Origin: Thalassobacillus cyri
Lineage (GTDB): Bacteria; Bacillota; Bacilli; Bacillales; Halobacillaceae
Direction: 5' to 3'
Assembly (NCBI RefSeq): GCF_900107755.1
Contig: NZ_FNQR01000010.1
Location: 62,001-126,000, forward strand
Length of the DNA stretch: 64,000 nucleotides
The number at the start of each line of letters is the position of its first letter. The first letter of the stretch is position 1. The position numbers and the translations under genes are program-made. Below, one piece after another: positions 46,373 through 55,284 of this stretch. The notes beneath the pieces are model-generated. The model worked only from the letters and a program-made list of their open reading frames with translations, did no database searches and had not been told where the DNA came from.

Positions 46373-46453
46373 GAGGTATATATTATCACAATATTGAATT
46401 AATTCAACCCTTTTTTTTAAAAAAAGGACCTTTTGTTCCTTTTTTGAATTTAA

Positions 46454-46488
46454 AAAACCTCTATCTTTTTTCTTTAGATAGAGGTTTT
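46454..46488 (-). terminator. terminator of the second RpiR regulator
   Basis: aaaacctctatct pairs with agatagaggtttt; T-rich on the minus strand. Confidence 0.8.
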
Positions 46489-46496
46489 GGGACCCT

Positions 46497-47360
46497 TTAA
46501 TCGGTTATATAATTTTTTTCTCTTAACGTATTTACCAACTTTTTAATTCTTCTTACAGAATTTCCAGACTGTCTTCTGCCTAATTCTATAACCATAGCTT
46601 CTACCAAACCGAGCATCGGAACAAGAGTATAATATCGATCACTCGATTCAAGCTTTAACACCACGTTAGCTTTACTCGTTATTGGGCATGATAAATAATC
46701 TGTAATTAATATTATAGAAGCATTTTGCTGATAGGCTAATTCAGCTGCATCAATATCACGTTGTGAATAAGGAGAGAATGTGAAAATTACTAAAACATCA
46801 TCTTCATCAAACTGAAGTACACGGTCTATGATAGCATCACCATCATGACTTAATTGTCTTACCCTAGAGTCAAATTCACCAATAAGGGCTTCAGTATAAA
46901 TAGCTATCGCTCTGTATGGGCGTGAGCCAAGCAAGTTAATGGTCTTAGCATTCTCTAATAATTCTATAGCTGTTTCAAAATTCTCTAACAGTTGAGGATT
47001 TAATGAATTATCCATCACCTTTAACACTTCTTGCCATACACTATATAACGTTTTATTAACATTATCTCCTTGAACTTCGAGAAAAGAATGTTGTACATTT
47101 TCCCACTTATCCGAGTAGTCTTTTTGAACCTCATGAAACTCCTTTTTAAGCTCAAAAAAACTATCATATCCTAATTCCTGTACAAATCTTAACACCGTGG
47201 TTTTTCCAACATTCGCCTTTTCTGCTAACTCTTTCACCGTCATTAGTCCAATATCTTTGTGATTTTCCAATACATAATCACATAATAACTGTTGTTTTTT
47301 AGTCAATCTACTTTTATTAGAAATTATATAATCTAGTATATTTTCTTTATATTTTCCCAT
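46497..47360 (-). CDS. MurR/RpiR-family transcriptional regulator 2
   Basis: 287 aa with HTH_6 (KKQQLLCDYVLENHKDIGLM, TVKELAEKANVGKTTVLRFV) and a SIS domain (TINLLGSRPYRAIAIY, VLVIFTFSPYSQRD, ITDYLSCPIT). It shares blocks such as NFET, GSRPY/GTRPY, EFDSRVRQLS/EFYSKIRQLS and ILITDYLSCPI/ILITDHISCPI with regulator 1. It is adjacent to putB and is the probable regulator of the imino-acid genes (inference). Confidence 0.9.
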   Translation of the reverse strand: MGKYKENILDYIISNKSRLTKKQQLLCDYVLENHKDIGLMTVKELAEKANVGKTTVLRFVQELGYDSFFELKKEFHEVQKDYSDKWENVQHSFLEVQGDNVNKTLYSVWQEVLKVMDNSLNPQLLENFETAIELLENAKTINLLGSRPYRAIAIYTEALIGEFDSRVRQLSHDGDAIIDRVLQFDEDDVLVIFTFSPYSQRDIDAAELAYQQNASIILITDYLSCPITSKANVVLKLESSDRYYTLVPMLGLVEAMVIELGRRQSGNSVRRIKKLVNTLREKNYITD

Positions 47361-47548
47361 TTAACCATACCCTTTATATATAAGTTTAGATTTAACAACA
47401 AGTTGATATTAACGATTTATAACTGCAGAATTCCAACTTGATTGGTATATCCCATATTTAAATCTATTTATTTTTATTATAAACAATGACCGATAACTAT
47501 ATTCTATGAGAGATTAATATCATATTTCCGATTTTGGTTCCAACACCC

Positions 47549-47653
47549 TTAAACAAAGAAGTTCCTCCATAAAATAGTTAGCCCTGCCAAACCAATTATA
47601 ACAAACAATACAACAAGTGTATGAGTAGTGAATGAGGACCACTCGGAAAACAA
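47549..47653 (-). CDS. candidate 34-aa membrane peptide
   Basis: A TTG-initiated frame with GGAGGA about 13 nt upstream encodes one membrane helix (THTLVVLFVIIGLAGLTILW). It could be a symporter-type small subunit left from a lost transporter, or chance. The start codon is weak and the spacing long. Confidence 0.3.
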   Translation of the reverse strand: MFSEWSSFTTHTLVVLFVIIGLAGLTILWRNFFV

Positions 47654-47888
47654 CTCATAAGCTGAATCCTCCAGATATTCATTTTACTAAACTAGGCCAG
47701 AGCAATTGCGCCGGAAATAATACTTTTTTAACAAATATAAAACACACAAGAAAAAGCCTCTCAAAAGTTTTATGAACCAATGAGAGGCTAGCAAAAATAT
47801 ATTTTTATATATATTGAATGACAAAAAGTATGTCAATCAGGTATGACATTAGGTCATAAACCCCTTCACAACAAGGTTTTGGGCGTTA

Positions 47889-47906
47889 TTACATCATGCC
47901 GCCCAT
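47889..47906 (-). other. att-like core C
   Basis: ttacatcatgccgcccat. On the left are a hairpin (~47756-47793) and arm-like aaaaagtatgtca (47823-47835), identical to 28771-28783. On the right are two atccagtca repeats (48019-48027 and 48030-48038), matching the left arm of core D. The 47,361-48,166 gap holds this and one weak ORF. Confidence 0.65.
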
Positions 47907-48166
47907 TCACTCGCTTAGTTAATAGGATAATATTAAGTTCTGTAGAACCTTATTATCACAAGGTTTCCGTTAGCAAGCAAATTGATTACACAATAAGTTT
48001 TAATACTTTATGAACAGTATCCAGTCATAATCCAGTCACCAAAAATTCTCCTAGATTTCAGACTAAAAGAAATGGCTCTTTAACTGTTTGGGCTAATGCT
48101 TTTTTATAATATTCGGTTCACAAACTAGAAGTAGTTGCTAACGTCTGGGGCTTTATCTTTTAATGG

Positions 48167-48563
48167 CTATTCCATCACTTTACCATTCATCCGTTCAACC
48201 CATTGATGGAGAAGGTCATTATACCGGGACAAATTTTTGTGGATTTTTATGGCCACTTCTTCATTATAGGTATGGACTGTCAAATTACGATCGTTGACCA
48301 TTTCCAAAGCCAGAACGGCCTCCTCATCCTCCAACAAGTTGCTCCCTGCAACTGCGAATGACGCTCTTCGGAGAGCCGACATCCACTCCTTCTATGTCAT
48401 ATAAATATTGCTTAGCCGCTTTCCAACTGGCCTCGAAAGAGAATTCAAATCGTTGAATCGCTGCATCTCTTTCCACATCATTCGGGTTTTTAAGGGTAGC
48501 TAGCTTTTCAAAGGAAGCCAACGCTTTTTCTGCTGCTTCTAATCGTTGGTGTAATCTTTCCAT
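48167..48563 (-). pseudogene. HEPN-type nucleotidyltransferase-substrate-binding protein, frameshifted
   Basis: The N-terminal part (MERLHQRLEAAEKALASF to DVGSPKSVIR) and C-terminal part (LLEDEEAVLALEMVNDRNLTV to RYNDLLHQWVERM) are in different frames, joined near 48350-48375. The HI0074/HEPN family reads continuously through SPKSVIR-x-AF, so about 10-11 bases seem to be missing between short CATTCGCAG-like repeats. The HEPN protein is the presumed toxin of an MNT/HEPN pair, so the locus is probably inactive. The start follows GAGGAGGGG. Confidence 0.75.
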
Positions 48564-48862
48564 AAAATCCCCTCCTCTTTCACTTGTTGGACTAGAGATT
48601 CTTTGGCATCATGTAAATCCACCACATCTACCTTGTAAGGAATGGTAGACTCTTCGATTTGCTCGATCAGTTCATTCCATTTAAAAGGAGAGATCGGGGA
48701 GTGGGAGTCAATAGCGATGTCAATATCCGAACTATGTTTTTCTTCCTGTCGAGCCCAAGAACCAAATAAGTAAACACGCGCTTTTTCCTTGACGAGTTGT
48801 TCATTCAATATCGATTTTAGTTGTTCTAAAATTTGCTCCCGTAAATCTGCAGGACACCCCAT
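48539..48862 (-). CDS. MNT-type minimal nucleotidyltransferase (antitoxin-like)
   Basis: 107 aa from the ATG after GAGGAAGGG. The nucleotidyltransferase signature reads VYLFGSWARQEEKHSSDIDIAID (G-S then D-x-D). In HEPN/MNT modules this enzyme AMPylates and neutralises the HEPN ribonuclease. It overlaps the HEPN start by 25 bp in the usual MNT-then-HEPN order. Since its partner is frameshifted, it is probably an orphan antitoxin. Confidence 0.85.
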   Translation of the reverse strand: MGCPADLREQILEQLKSILNEQLVKEKARVYLFGSWARQEEKHSSDIDIAIDSHSPISPFKWNELIEQIEESTIPYKVDVVDLHDAKESLVQQVKEEGILWKDYTND

Positions 48863-49004
48863 AATATCCCTTCCTCTTTTTTGTCCCATTATAGCATATG
48901 TACATCTTTGATGGTTTTTCCTTCTCCACTTCCCCCAATCTTCGATTGCTGCCAGGGCCATTATTAACTACACCAAAACCTAAATGTGACTTGCATTATA
49001 TTGT

Positions 49005-49040
49005 AGATAAGCCCCTATAATGGAAAAACTGTAAAGCTAA
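49005..49040 (-). repeat. cassette repeat 1 (degenerate)
   Basis: aagcccctataatggaaaaactg matches the gcccc(c)tataacggaagacttg portion of the array repeat. It lies 11 bp from the 3' end of the DinB gene. Confidence 0.45.
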
Positions 49041-49050
49041 TGAAGCTTTT

Positions 49051-49545
49051 TTAAAAGCTGCGTTTCCCTGCCCAAGCTCCTTGCATTTTACTAAGGAATA
49101 CAATTTGCCCAATATGATATGCGTCGTGCATTGCTAAACTCTTCAATTCAAGCACTAATGAATTATTTTCACCTGGAACCTTTCTATACAAATCTGCATG
49201 GTTTGATTTTGCTAGAATTGTTTCAAGTTCACGATGAACATAAAAGTATTCTTGTTTTGTTTCCTTCCAATTTTCTACCGTCTCAGTTGGTAATCGAAAT
49301 GTAGATTCATTATTTTCTGCCTGTGGTTCATTCGCTGTTTCACCAAGAAATCGCATCAGATATCTCTTTTCATAGAAAAGTAAATGACTAACTAATTCCC
49401 AAATGGAATTCATTGTCCCATTAGCTGGTTTCCAAATTGCCTGTTCAAAAGTAATATCCTCTAGCACTTTTTCAAGTGGTGGAAACCAGTCTTCTTCATC
49501 TAAGCAGCTTGCCCATTGTTGTAGCAAAAGTGTTTTTACCTCCAT
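49051..49545 (-). CDS. DinB-family metal-binding protein
   Basis: 164-aa four-helix bundle. The family's three metal-ligand histidines are visible: IWELVSHLLFYEKRY (~51) and MHDAYHIGQIVFLSKMQGAW (~140). DinB/YfiT proteins are often thiol-dependent transferases (bacillithiol in this phylum). The substrate is unknown. The start follows GGAGGG. It is an independent single-gene module of the array. Confidence 0.85.
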   Translation of the reverse strand: MEVKTLLLQQWASCLDEEDWFPPLEKVLEDITFEQAIWKPANGTMNSIWELVSHLLFYEKRYLMRFLGETANEPQAENNESTFRLPTETVENWKETKQEYFYVHRELETILAKSNHADLYRKVPGENNSLVLELKSLAMHDAYHIGQIVFLSKMQGAWAGKRSF

Positions 49546-49749
49546 TTTCTATTCCCTCCAATTTAATCCCTTTAATAAATAAAATCATACAGAATTCTCC
49601 AAGGAATAAGATGGCATATGACGACACAACACGATATCGAGTAATCACAAATAAAAATAATTGTATTTTAAATACCCACTTACCAAAATATTCAATGTGT
49701 TTTTCCATTTTCCTGCACGATTCTTAAGATAAAAAAGGCAACTATTCTT

Positions 49750-49835
49750 ATTGAATAATCGCACCCGTTTACGGAAGACTCGAATTCGAGATACATCTAC
49801 TGTTATTTCACTTTAGCACCCGTTTATTTAAGTAC
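49750..49835 (-). repeat. cassette repeat 2
   Basis: ttgaataatcgcacccgttt, acggaagactcgaattcgag, atac... with the core at 49774-49793. The 49,546-49,964 gap otherwise shows only AT-rich sequence. Confidence 0.7.
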
Positions 49836-49964
49836 ATTCTTTCACAAACATAACCCATAATCTTCATTTGGTACAGGAATGCTGCCCAGTTTGTTTTCAC
49901 TATAACTAGCACTAAGTATAATCCACCATAAATCAGTTTTCTCTGTTTTTAAGTTGTAGACGAT

Positions 49965-51218
49965 TTAGAATTGGAAATCCCCATCCTTCATTAGCAGGAC
50001 TTCAGTTCCACCTTCTTTAATGCCCACTACTTTCATATCTTCGGTACCAAAGGTCACATTGACTGACAAAAGTGAAGTATTCAGACCCGCTGCCTTCAAC
50101 TCTTCCTCAGATTGGTCAATGCCATTTTGAATATTGGAAGGAGATGCATTTCCGATTCCAATATGACAGGACGTATTTTCATCAAACAAGGTATTGTAAA
50201 AAAGAGTATCTGCCTGAGCAAGAGGAGATTTATTAGAGACCAAGGCAATTTCACCTAGATAATGTGAACCTTCATCTGTTTCGATGAGATTTTGTAACAC
50301 TCCCTGTCCCTTTGCGGCATAATAGTCGGTAATCCGTCCATCTTTAAAAATTAGATAAAATTCATCAATGACACTTCCCCCATAGATAAGAGGTTTAGTA
50401 CCTACCAATTTGCCATTCACCTTATTTTTATGGGGAGCAGTAAATATTTCTTCCGTAGGAATGTTCGGAAAGAAAGGTATTCCATTTTTATCTATGACAC
50501 CCCCACCGATAAAGACATGATTGTTAGGGATGCCGATGACTAAATCCGTTCCTCGGCTATTGGTAAAATGCAGGTTGTCAAACTGGCAATCGTTTAGAAA
50601 CGTTTTCCGGGACTCGAAGGCGCGGTCATGATTCTCCCAGTCTATGGTAGGATTTGTTCCATCTGCCCGCGCTCCACGTAAGATGGCTTGCCATAACGAT
50701 TGCACGGCTTCTTCTTTACTTACGTGAGGAAATACTTTCGTGGCCCATGCGAAGGACGGGACAGCTAGAAGACACCAGCGTACCTCGTGGGACATAATCT
50801 TTGCATAATAACACTCCAACTTGGTGCGGGAGACCTTTTGAAAGCGGCTGATCCGTTCTGGGGAAACCCCCTTAAAGACATCTAAGTTTTCAGAAATAAT
50901 ATGGATGTAAGCAGCACCTGCATCGTCCCACTCCTTAAAGCGGGCAGCCTGCCAATCAGGAAAGTGATCGATAACACTATCTGCTGCATTTAAGTAAAAT
51001 TCTTTGGTAGACTGTTCATCTGTCCAATCTATAAATACATTTGAAGCTCCTGCCTCGTAGGCTACTGTTTGGATTAGACGGGCAAACGTAGCATTTTGTA
51101 TATCACTATGAATAATCAATAATTGATTTTTTTGCAGATTTACACCAGCTCGTACAGCAAGTTCTGCATACTTTTTTAACTGTGCTTCACTTATAAATTC
51201 ATATATTCCTTTAATCAT
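49965..51218 (-). CDS. M29-family aminopeptidase
   Basis: 417 aa. N-terminal KYAELAVRAGVNLQKNQLLI, AYEAGASNVFIDWTDEQ, and the metal-site region with FTNSRGTDLVIGIPNNHVF, NIPTEEIFTAPHKNKVNG, EGSHYLGEIALV and FDENTSCHIGIGNA, in the usual AmpS/thermophilic aminopeptidase order. It removes N-terminal residues with broad specificity using cobalt or zinc. Full length. The start follows GGGGAG. It is a single-gene module. Confidence 0.92.
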   Translation of the reverse strand: MIKGIYEFISEAQLKKYAELAVRAGVNLQKNQLLIIHSDIQNATFARLIQTVAYEAGASNVFIDWTDEQSTKEFYLNAADSVIDHFPDWQAARFKEWDDAGAAYIHIISENLDVFKGVSPERISRFQKVSRTKLECYYAKIMSHEVRWCLLAVPSFAWATKVFPHVSKEEAVQSLWQAILRGARADGTNPTIDWENHDRAFESRKTFLNDCQFDNLHFTNSRGTDLVIGIPNNHVFIGGGVIDKNGIPFFPNIPTEEIFTAPHKNKVNGKLVGTKPLIYGGSVIDEFYLIFKDGRITDYYAAKGQGVLQNLIETDEGSHYLGEIALVSNKSPLAQADTLFYNTLFDENTSCHIGIGNASPSNIQNGIDQSEEELKAAGLNTSLLSVNVTFGTEDMKVVGIKEGGTEVLLMKDGDFQF

Positions 51219-51299
51219 TTAATATCTCCCCTGTGATGTTCTTGTATATGTTTATTCAAGAAATGCCCCCTCGTATATTATTATTAACCAGATTATTTC

Positions 51300-51536
51300 T
51301 GGTTTTAAATCCATCATACCTCTAGCCGAAGGTATAATGGGGTTAAATCAGATTGAGGTTGTCGCTCTGCCCCCTTGAAGCATTGTCTTCGTGCTAAAGA
51401 CTGACACCTCTTTCTTTATAGAACTATTCGTATGAGCTGGATGGTACATCGTTGCCGTATATCGAACGAGGTTGAGTATCTATAAAGGTAAGAGGCTTCC
51501 TTTCATCTGATTAATATTTTGTGGGTGGTATTGTTG
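51300..51536 (+). ncRNA. candidate bridge-RNA region of the IS110 element
   Basis: About 240 nt of non-coding, hairpin-rich DNA precede the transposase (for example acctctagccgaaggt near 51319 and a Gly/Cys-poor stretch up to 51518). IS110-group elements are known to encode a target- and donor-recognising bridge RNA in this 5' end. The ends and loops could not be defined by eye. Confidence 0.35.
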
Positions 51537-52739
51537 ATGATTTATCTTGGCATTGATGTTGGAAAACGTCATCATGAAGCTGGTTTAATCGATGAAAGTG
51601 GGAATCCTATTGGGAAAACTATTCGTTTTGCTAATTCCAAAAAGGGTAGTGACAAGCTTCTTACCTTCTTAAATCAACACCAGGTGACACCTGATGATTG
51701 TGCTTGTGGGATGGAAGCCACGGGTCACTATTGGTTATCTCTCTTTTCATTCCTTCATCAACTTGGATACAAAGTGACGTCTTTCAATCCTATGCAATCG
51801 GATGCACTCCGTAATTTTTATATTCGCAAAACTAAAACAGATATGAAAGATGCGTACTTAATTGCTCAAGTGATTCGCATTGATTCTCCAGAAGCGACTC
51901 CTTTCGTTCAAGAAGATCTCCTTCAGCTTAGACACCTCGAGAGGCTGCGTTATGCATTGGTAGACCAAAGCTCAGACGTTAAGCGTAAAATCATTGCTTT
52001 ACTAGATCAGGTTTTCCCTGAATATGAACAAGTGTTTTCTGATGTTTTCGGACTATCTTCCACAGAAATTCTTTTAAACTACACACTACCCGAAGACCTT
52101 TTAGAGATTGATACAGACAAACTGGCAGATGTACTTTACCGTGTCAGTAAGGGACGGTATGGGGTTACAAGAGCTCGTTGGAAAGCTGAACAATTGAAAG
52201 AAAGTGCCCAAAATACCTTTGGTATTTCCATAGGTACAGATGCATTTAAAATGCAGATCCATCTTCTACTGGAACAAATAGCTCTATTTGAAAAACAATT
52301 GGCTCAAATAGAAAAAGAATTAAAGGAGCTCTCGGACCGTCAACATCATTATTTAACAACCATAACAGGCGTAAATGACGTCACGGCGGCAGTCATTTTA
52401 GGTGAAGTTGGTTCCATTGATCGCTTCGAACATCCAAAACAATTAGTTGCCTTTGCAGGCCTGGATGCTTCCGTGCACCAATCCGGTGAGTTTAATGGAT
52501 CTAAAACGAAGCTTTCCAAAAGAGGATCCCCATACCTTAGACGTGCGATATGGCAAGCAGCATTTGTGGCTAGCTTTAAAGATCCTGCCCTATCCCTTTA
52601 TTATCAAAAGTTAAGAGAACGTGGAAAAGCTCACGGTACTGCCGTAGGAGCTGTAGCTCGTAAATTGACACACATTATATTTGCCATTTTGAGAGATCAA
52701 AAGCCCTATGTACCACGCCCTCAAACCAATGATAATTAA
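51537..52739 (+). CDS. IS110-family transposase
   Basis: 400 aa from the ATG at 51537. The N-terminal RuvC-like DEDD domain reads MIYLGIDVGKRHHEAGLID, CGMEATGHYWL and RKTKTDMKDAYLIAQ. A coiled middle follows (~230-265), then the C-terminal transposase_20 domain (TITGVNDVTAAVILGEVGSI, LVAFAGLDASVHQSGEF, and the serine region KLSKRGSPYLRRAIW). Intact and probably active. It is a plus-strand gene in a mostly minus-strand array. Confidence 0.93.
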   Translation: MIYLGIDVGKRHHEAGLIDESGNPIGKTIRFANSKKGSDKLLTFLNQHQVTPDDCACGMEATGHYWLSLFSFLHQLGYKVTSFNPMQSDALRNFYIRKTKTDMKDAYLIAQVIRIDSPEATPFVQEDLLQLRHLERLRYALVDQSSDVKRKIIALLDQVFPEYEQVFSDVFGLSSTEILLNYTLPEDLLEIDTDKLADVLYRVSKGRYGVTRARWKAEQLKESAQNTFGISIGTDAFKMQIHLLLEQIALFEKQLAQIEKELKELSDRQHHYLTTITGVNDVTAAVILGEVGSIDRFEHPKQLVAFAGLDASVHQSGEFNGSKTKLSKRGSPYLRRAIWQAAFVASFKDPALSLYYQKLRERGKAHGTAVGAVARKLTHIIFAILRDQKPYVPRPQTNDN

Positions 52740-52760
52740 AATTGCTTATAGCAATTTTAA
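52736..52760. terminator. 11-bp perfect stem at the transposase stop
   Basis: ttaaaattgct pairs with agcaattttaa around a 3-nt loop, overlapping the stop codon. Confidence 0.75.
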
Positions 52761-52862
52761 TAAATACATAAGTGAGGTTTATTTGGCATGCCAATTTTAA
52801 TTTCAGTAAATGCAAAAAAAACATCTATTTTGTTGCTTGACATTTTATAGCTGGTCTTTTCT

Positions 52863-52918
52863 GTAAGACTTGAGTTCGAGATATACTCGAGTAGATCTTA
52901 AACTAACGCACCCGTTAG
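52863..52918 (-). repeat. cassette repeat 3
   Basis: gtaagacttgagttcgagat, then tagatcttaaactaacgcac and ccgttag. The left part is missing, perhaps replaced by the IS110 insertion. Confidence 0.75.
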
Positions 52919-52934
52919 CTTAATAAGAATCTTT

Positions 52935-53160
52935 TTATTTATTGATTATAGAAGAAGCAATTTTAATCAACTCGTCATTAGATAAAGCCTCATTTCCTTC
53001 ATAACCAATTGGATATTCAACTTTATTCGCTTTTCACTTAATTATTTTGTAATTTATCATCTTTTATATAATGTACAGTCGTATCGCCTTCTATTTTTAA
53101 TTCCTACCCTAGTTAGAAATTATATTCCCACCAATATTGATTGTCGCCCAAACGGTAATA
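52935..53160 (-). pseudogene. remnant of an unrecognised gene
   Basis: Minus-strand pieces IEGDTTVHYIKDDKLQNN and VEYPIGYEGNEALSNDELIK followed by IASSIINK lie in different frames with several stops. The last piece resembles the C-terminus of small DUF4367-like secreted proteins, but this is not secure. It lies next to cassette repeat 3. No other gene is seen in the 52,740-53,294 gap. Confidence 0.45.
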
Positions 53161-53294
53161 GACTATTGTAATAATTCCTTACGTATCTTTAAGGAAAATT
53201 GCAAAAAATGCGTTAGATTTTCTTACAAGTTTACTGACAATCGGCATTAAGTGCTTTAAGCTAAAATTAACAATTAAATGGATGGAGGGAAAAA

Positions 53295-53654
53295 GTGAAA
53301 ACTAGGTGGTTTTTACAGTTATTTACAATTATAGGCTTCCTCCTACTTGGGTCCGGGATTGCCAAGGCATTTCACATTCCTGTACCTGGAAGTGTTATTG
53401 GTTTGCTTCTCCTTTTCGTCTTTCTTCTAACCGGGATCATAAAATTAGAATGGATTGAAAGAGCATCTTCCTTTCAATTAAAGCACCTTACCATACTATT
53501 TATTCCACCAATTACAGGTCTCTTTTTATCATCAGCCTTTCTTGAAATTCTACATTGGAACGTTTTGATTATTTTAATTGTAAGTAGTATTTGCTGTTTA
53601 TTAGGTACAGCATTTGCTGTTGAATGGATTGAAAAAAGGAGAGATGTTAAATGA
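53295..53654 (+). CDS. lrgA: LrgA/CidA-family holin-like protein
   Basis: 119 aa from the GTG after GGAGGG. Four membrane segments, with GSGIAKAFHIPVPGSVIGLL and FIPPITGLFLSS as family landmarks. LrgA/CidA proteins form membrane pores linked to autolysis control and to pyruvate or overflow-metabolite transport. It overlaps lrgB by 4 bp (ATGA), so the two are coupled. The strand is opposite to the surrounding array. Confidence 0.9.
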   Translation: MKTRWFLQLFTIIGFLLLGSGIAKAFHIPVPGSVIGLLLLFVFLLTGIIKLEWIERASSFQLKHLTILFIPPITGLFLSSAFLEILHWNVLIILIVSSICCLLGTAFAVEWIEKRRDVK

Positions 53655-54340
53655 CAATGTTTATCGGAAATGTTCTTCTTTGCTTAGTTACTACTATCGT
53701 TTGTTACTATATCTGTCTAAAATTTTATCTAAAATACAAAAAAGGTTGGTTAAATCCTTTATACACAGCTTCTTTCCTTCTTATTCTTTTGATACTTGTT
53801 TGTCCCATACAGGTGGATAGCTATAAGGAAGGGAGTACCATCTTTAATTACCTATTGCAGTTTGCTGTAGTGACATTAGCGGTTCCACTTTACAAACAAT
53901 GGTCTTTTCTAAAGAAAAACTACAAGAAAATTTTTATTGGTGTAATATGTGGCACATCGTTAGGGGTGATAACTGTCCTAGGAATGTCCCAAATTTTTCA
54001 TTTGCAGGAACAACTGTTAGCCTCACTAATTCCAAGATCAGTAACCCTTCCTATAGCATTGACCGTATCCAGTGGTCTTGGAGGGTTGAGCTCAACTACT
54101 GTATTATTTGTTGTAATATCAGCCCTCATCTCTTTAACAATTGGTCCGAAATTATTAAATAAACTCGGTATAAGAAGTAAATCAGCAAAAGGATTAGCAA
54201 TGGGTACCTCAGCACAGATGCTCGGTGCAACTCGCTCCCTTGTTTGGGGTGAAGAAGAAGGTGCAATGGGAAGTATTGCGATGACTATATCAGCATTATT
54301 TCTTTCTGTTTTGGTGCCAGTCTTTTCATACTTTACGTGA
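53651..54340 (+). CDS. lrgB: LrgB/CidB-family protein
   Basis: 229 aa with six to seven membrane segments. SLIPRSVTLPIALTVSSGLGG and AMGTSAQMLGATRSLVWGEEEGAMGS are diagnostic of LrgB/CidB. It works with LrgA. No LytTR regulator is adjacent. Confidence 0.92.
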   Translation: MTMFIGNVLLCLVTTIVCYYICLKFYLKYKKGWLNPLYTASFLLILLILVCPIQVDSYKEGSTIFNYLLQFAVVTLAVPLYKQWSFLKKNYKKIFIGVICGTSLGVITVLGMSQIFHLQEQLLASLIPRSVTLPIALTVSSGLGGLSSTTVLFVVISALISLTIGPKLLNKLGIRSKSAKGLAMGTSAQMLGATRSLVWGEEEGAMGSIAMTISALFLSVLVPVFSYFT

Positions 54341-54375
54341 ATAACAAATCATTGTTACTAAAATAGAGGTGGAAC

Positions 54376-54537
54376 ATGAGAAAAAGTTATCTTCGAGAAG
54401 CTGTAGAAGAATTGAAGAATTTCTATATTCAAGAACTTCAAGAGGCAGGATTGTTAATTGTTTCTGATGAAGACATTTCATCGCTTACCTTAAGCGAACT
54501 TGAAAATATGTATAAGTTTTATAACCTTCATAATTAG
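54376..54537 (+). CDS. FbpA-like small protein (Fur-regulated basic protein family)
   Basis: 53 aa starting MRKSYLREAVEELKNFYIQE and ending LTLSELENMYKFYNLHN. The pattern AVE-x2-K-x3-I-x2-L...L-T-L-S-E-L-E-x2-Y matches the FbpA family, whose B. subtilis member is a Fur-controlled mediator of the iron-sparing response. RBS AGAGGTGG. A TAACAA-ATCA-TTGTTA palindrome lies at 54344-54359, 16 bp upstream of the start, but it is not a clear Fur box. Confidence 0.65.
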   Translation: MRKSYLREAVEELKNFYIQELQEAGLLIVSDEDISSLTLSELENMYKFYNLHN

Positions 54538-54662
54538 CCTTCCAATTTGAATACTACAAATCTTGAAGATTCCAAAGTGAAAGTTTATTCTTATATATTA
54601 TTACAACCAGCACATACAGCAGTTCTTTAGGTGAACATAGAAGATGGAGAGGAGAAAATATA

Positions 54663-54968
54663 GTGACTTCTTATAAAGACAACAAAGTAATAACAATTGG
54701 TACTGTTAACGAATTAACGGGTTTATCTGAACGTCAAATCCGTTATTATGAGGAACGTGGATTGATTTATCCTAAAAGAACAAAACGAGGTACAAGAAGA
54801 TATTCCTTTTCAGATATTGAAATTCTTATGAAGATTGCTGATAAGCGAGAAGATGGAGTTCAAACAAATGAAATCAGAAAAGATATGATCAACAAAAAGA
54901 AAGACACTGATATTCGCGATGAAATGCTCCGTGGTCAATTGAACGCCCACTTTAAGAAGTTACGATAA
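54663..54968 (+). CDS. tnrA: nitrogen regulator TnrA
   Basis: 101 aa, GTG start after GGAGAGGAG. MerR-type helix-turn-helix [20 protein letters not shown], then [33 protein letters not shown] and the C-terminal [11 protein letters not shown]. The short tail after the DNA-binding domain and the GQLNAHF end are typical of TnrA, which is held by feedback-inhibited glutamine synthetase, rather than of the longer GlnR. It lies inside the accessory array, and a TnrA box precedes nasD at 63051. It is followed by a terminator at 55137. Confidence 0.88.
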   Translation: MTSYKDNKVITIGTVNELTGLSERQIRYYEERGLIYPKRTKRGTRRYSFSDIEILMKIADKREDGVQTNEIRKDMINKKKDTDIRDEMLRGQLNAHFKKLR

Positions 54969-55136
54969 AAGAATAGGCTGAACTAGGAAGAAAAGTGCTA
55001 ATGTAGTTCCATTATATCATATTTATAGCGTCTCCATCTACTGCCCGCCCGACGTGGGAAAAGTAAGGCAGAATTTTTGTGTTAGAGTATGAGTAATGAT
55101 GGAAAGAAGATTTACTAGCGATTTATGTGAAATAAA

Positions 55137-55170
55137 AGCTGGAGATATGATTGAGTATCTCCGGCTTCTT
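55137..55170 (+). terminator. terminator downstream of tnrA
   Basis: agctggagata pairs with tatctccggct and is followed by TCTT. It is 170 bp after the tnrA stop. The 54,969-55,362 gap otherwise contains cassette repeat 4. Confidence 0.65.
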
Positions 55171-55284
55171 CAATTTACAAACTTTAACAATACAGGTGTA
55201 ATTTTAAAACTTAAAATATGTTTAACTAATCTTCCATCTTGAGTTAACCTACTTTGTTCTTACGGATTCTCGTAAACACTCCTT

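Larger units (their letters stand above)
51300..52765 (+). mobile_element. IS110-family insertion sequence (ends approximate)
   Basis: One transposase gene with a non-coding 5' flank and a 3' hairpin. Terminal inverted repeats are not expected for this family and none were seen. It sits in the cassette array between the M29 peptidase module and a decayed module. Boundaries are estimates. Confidence 0.6.
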
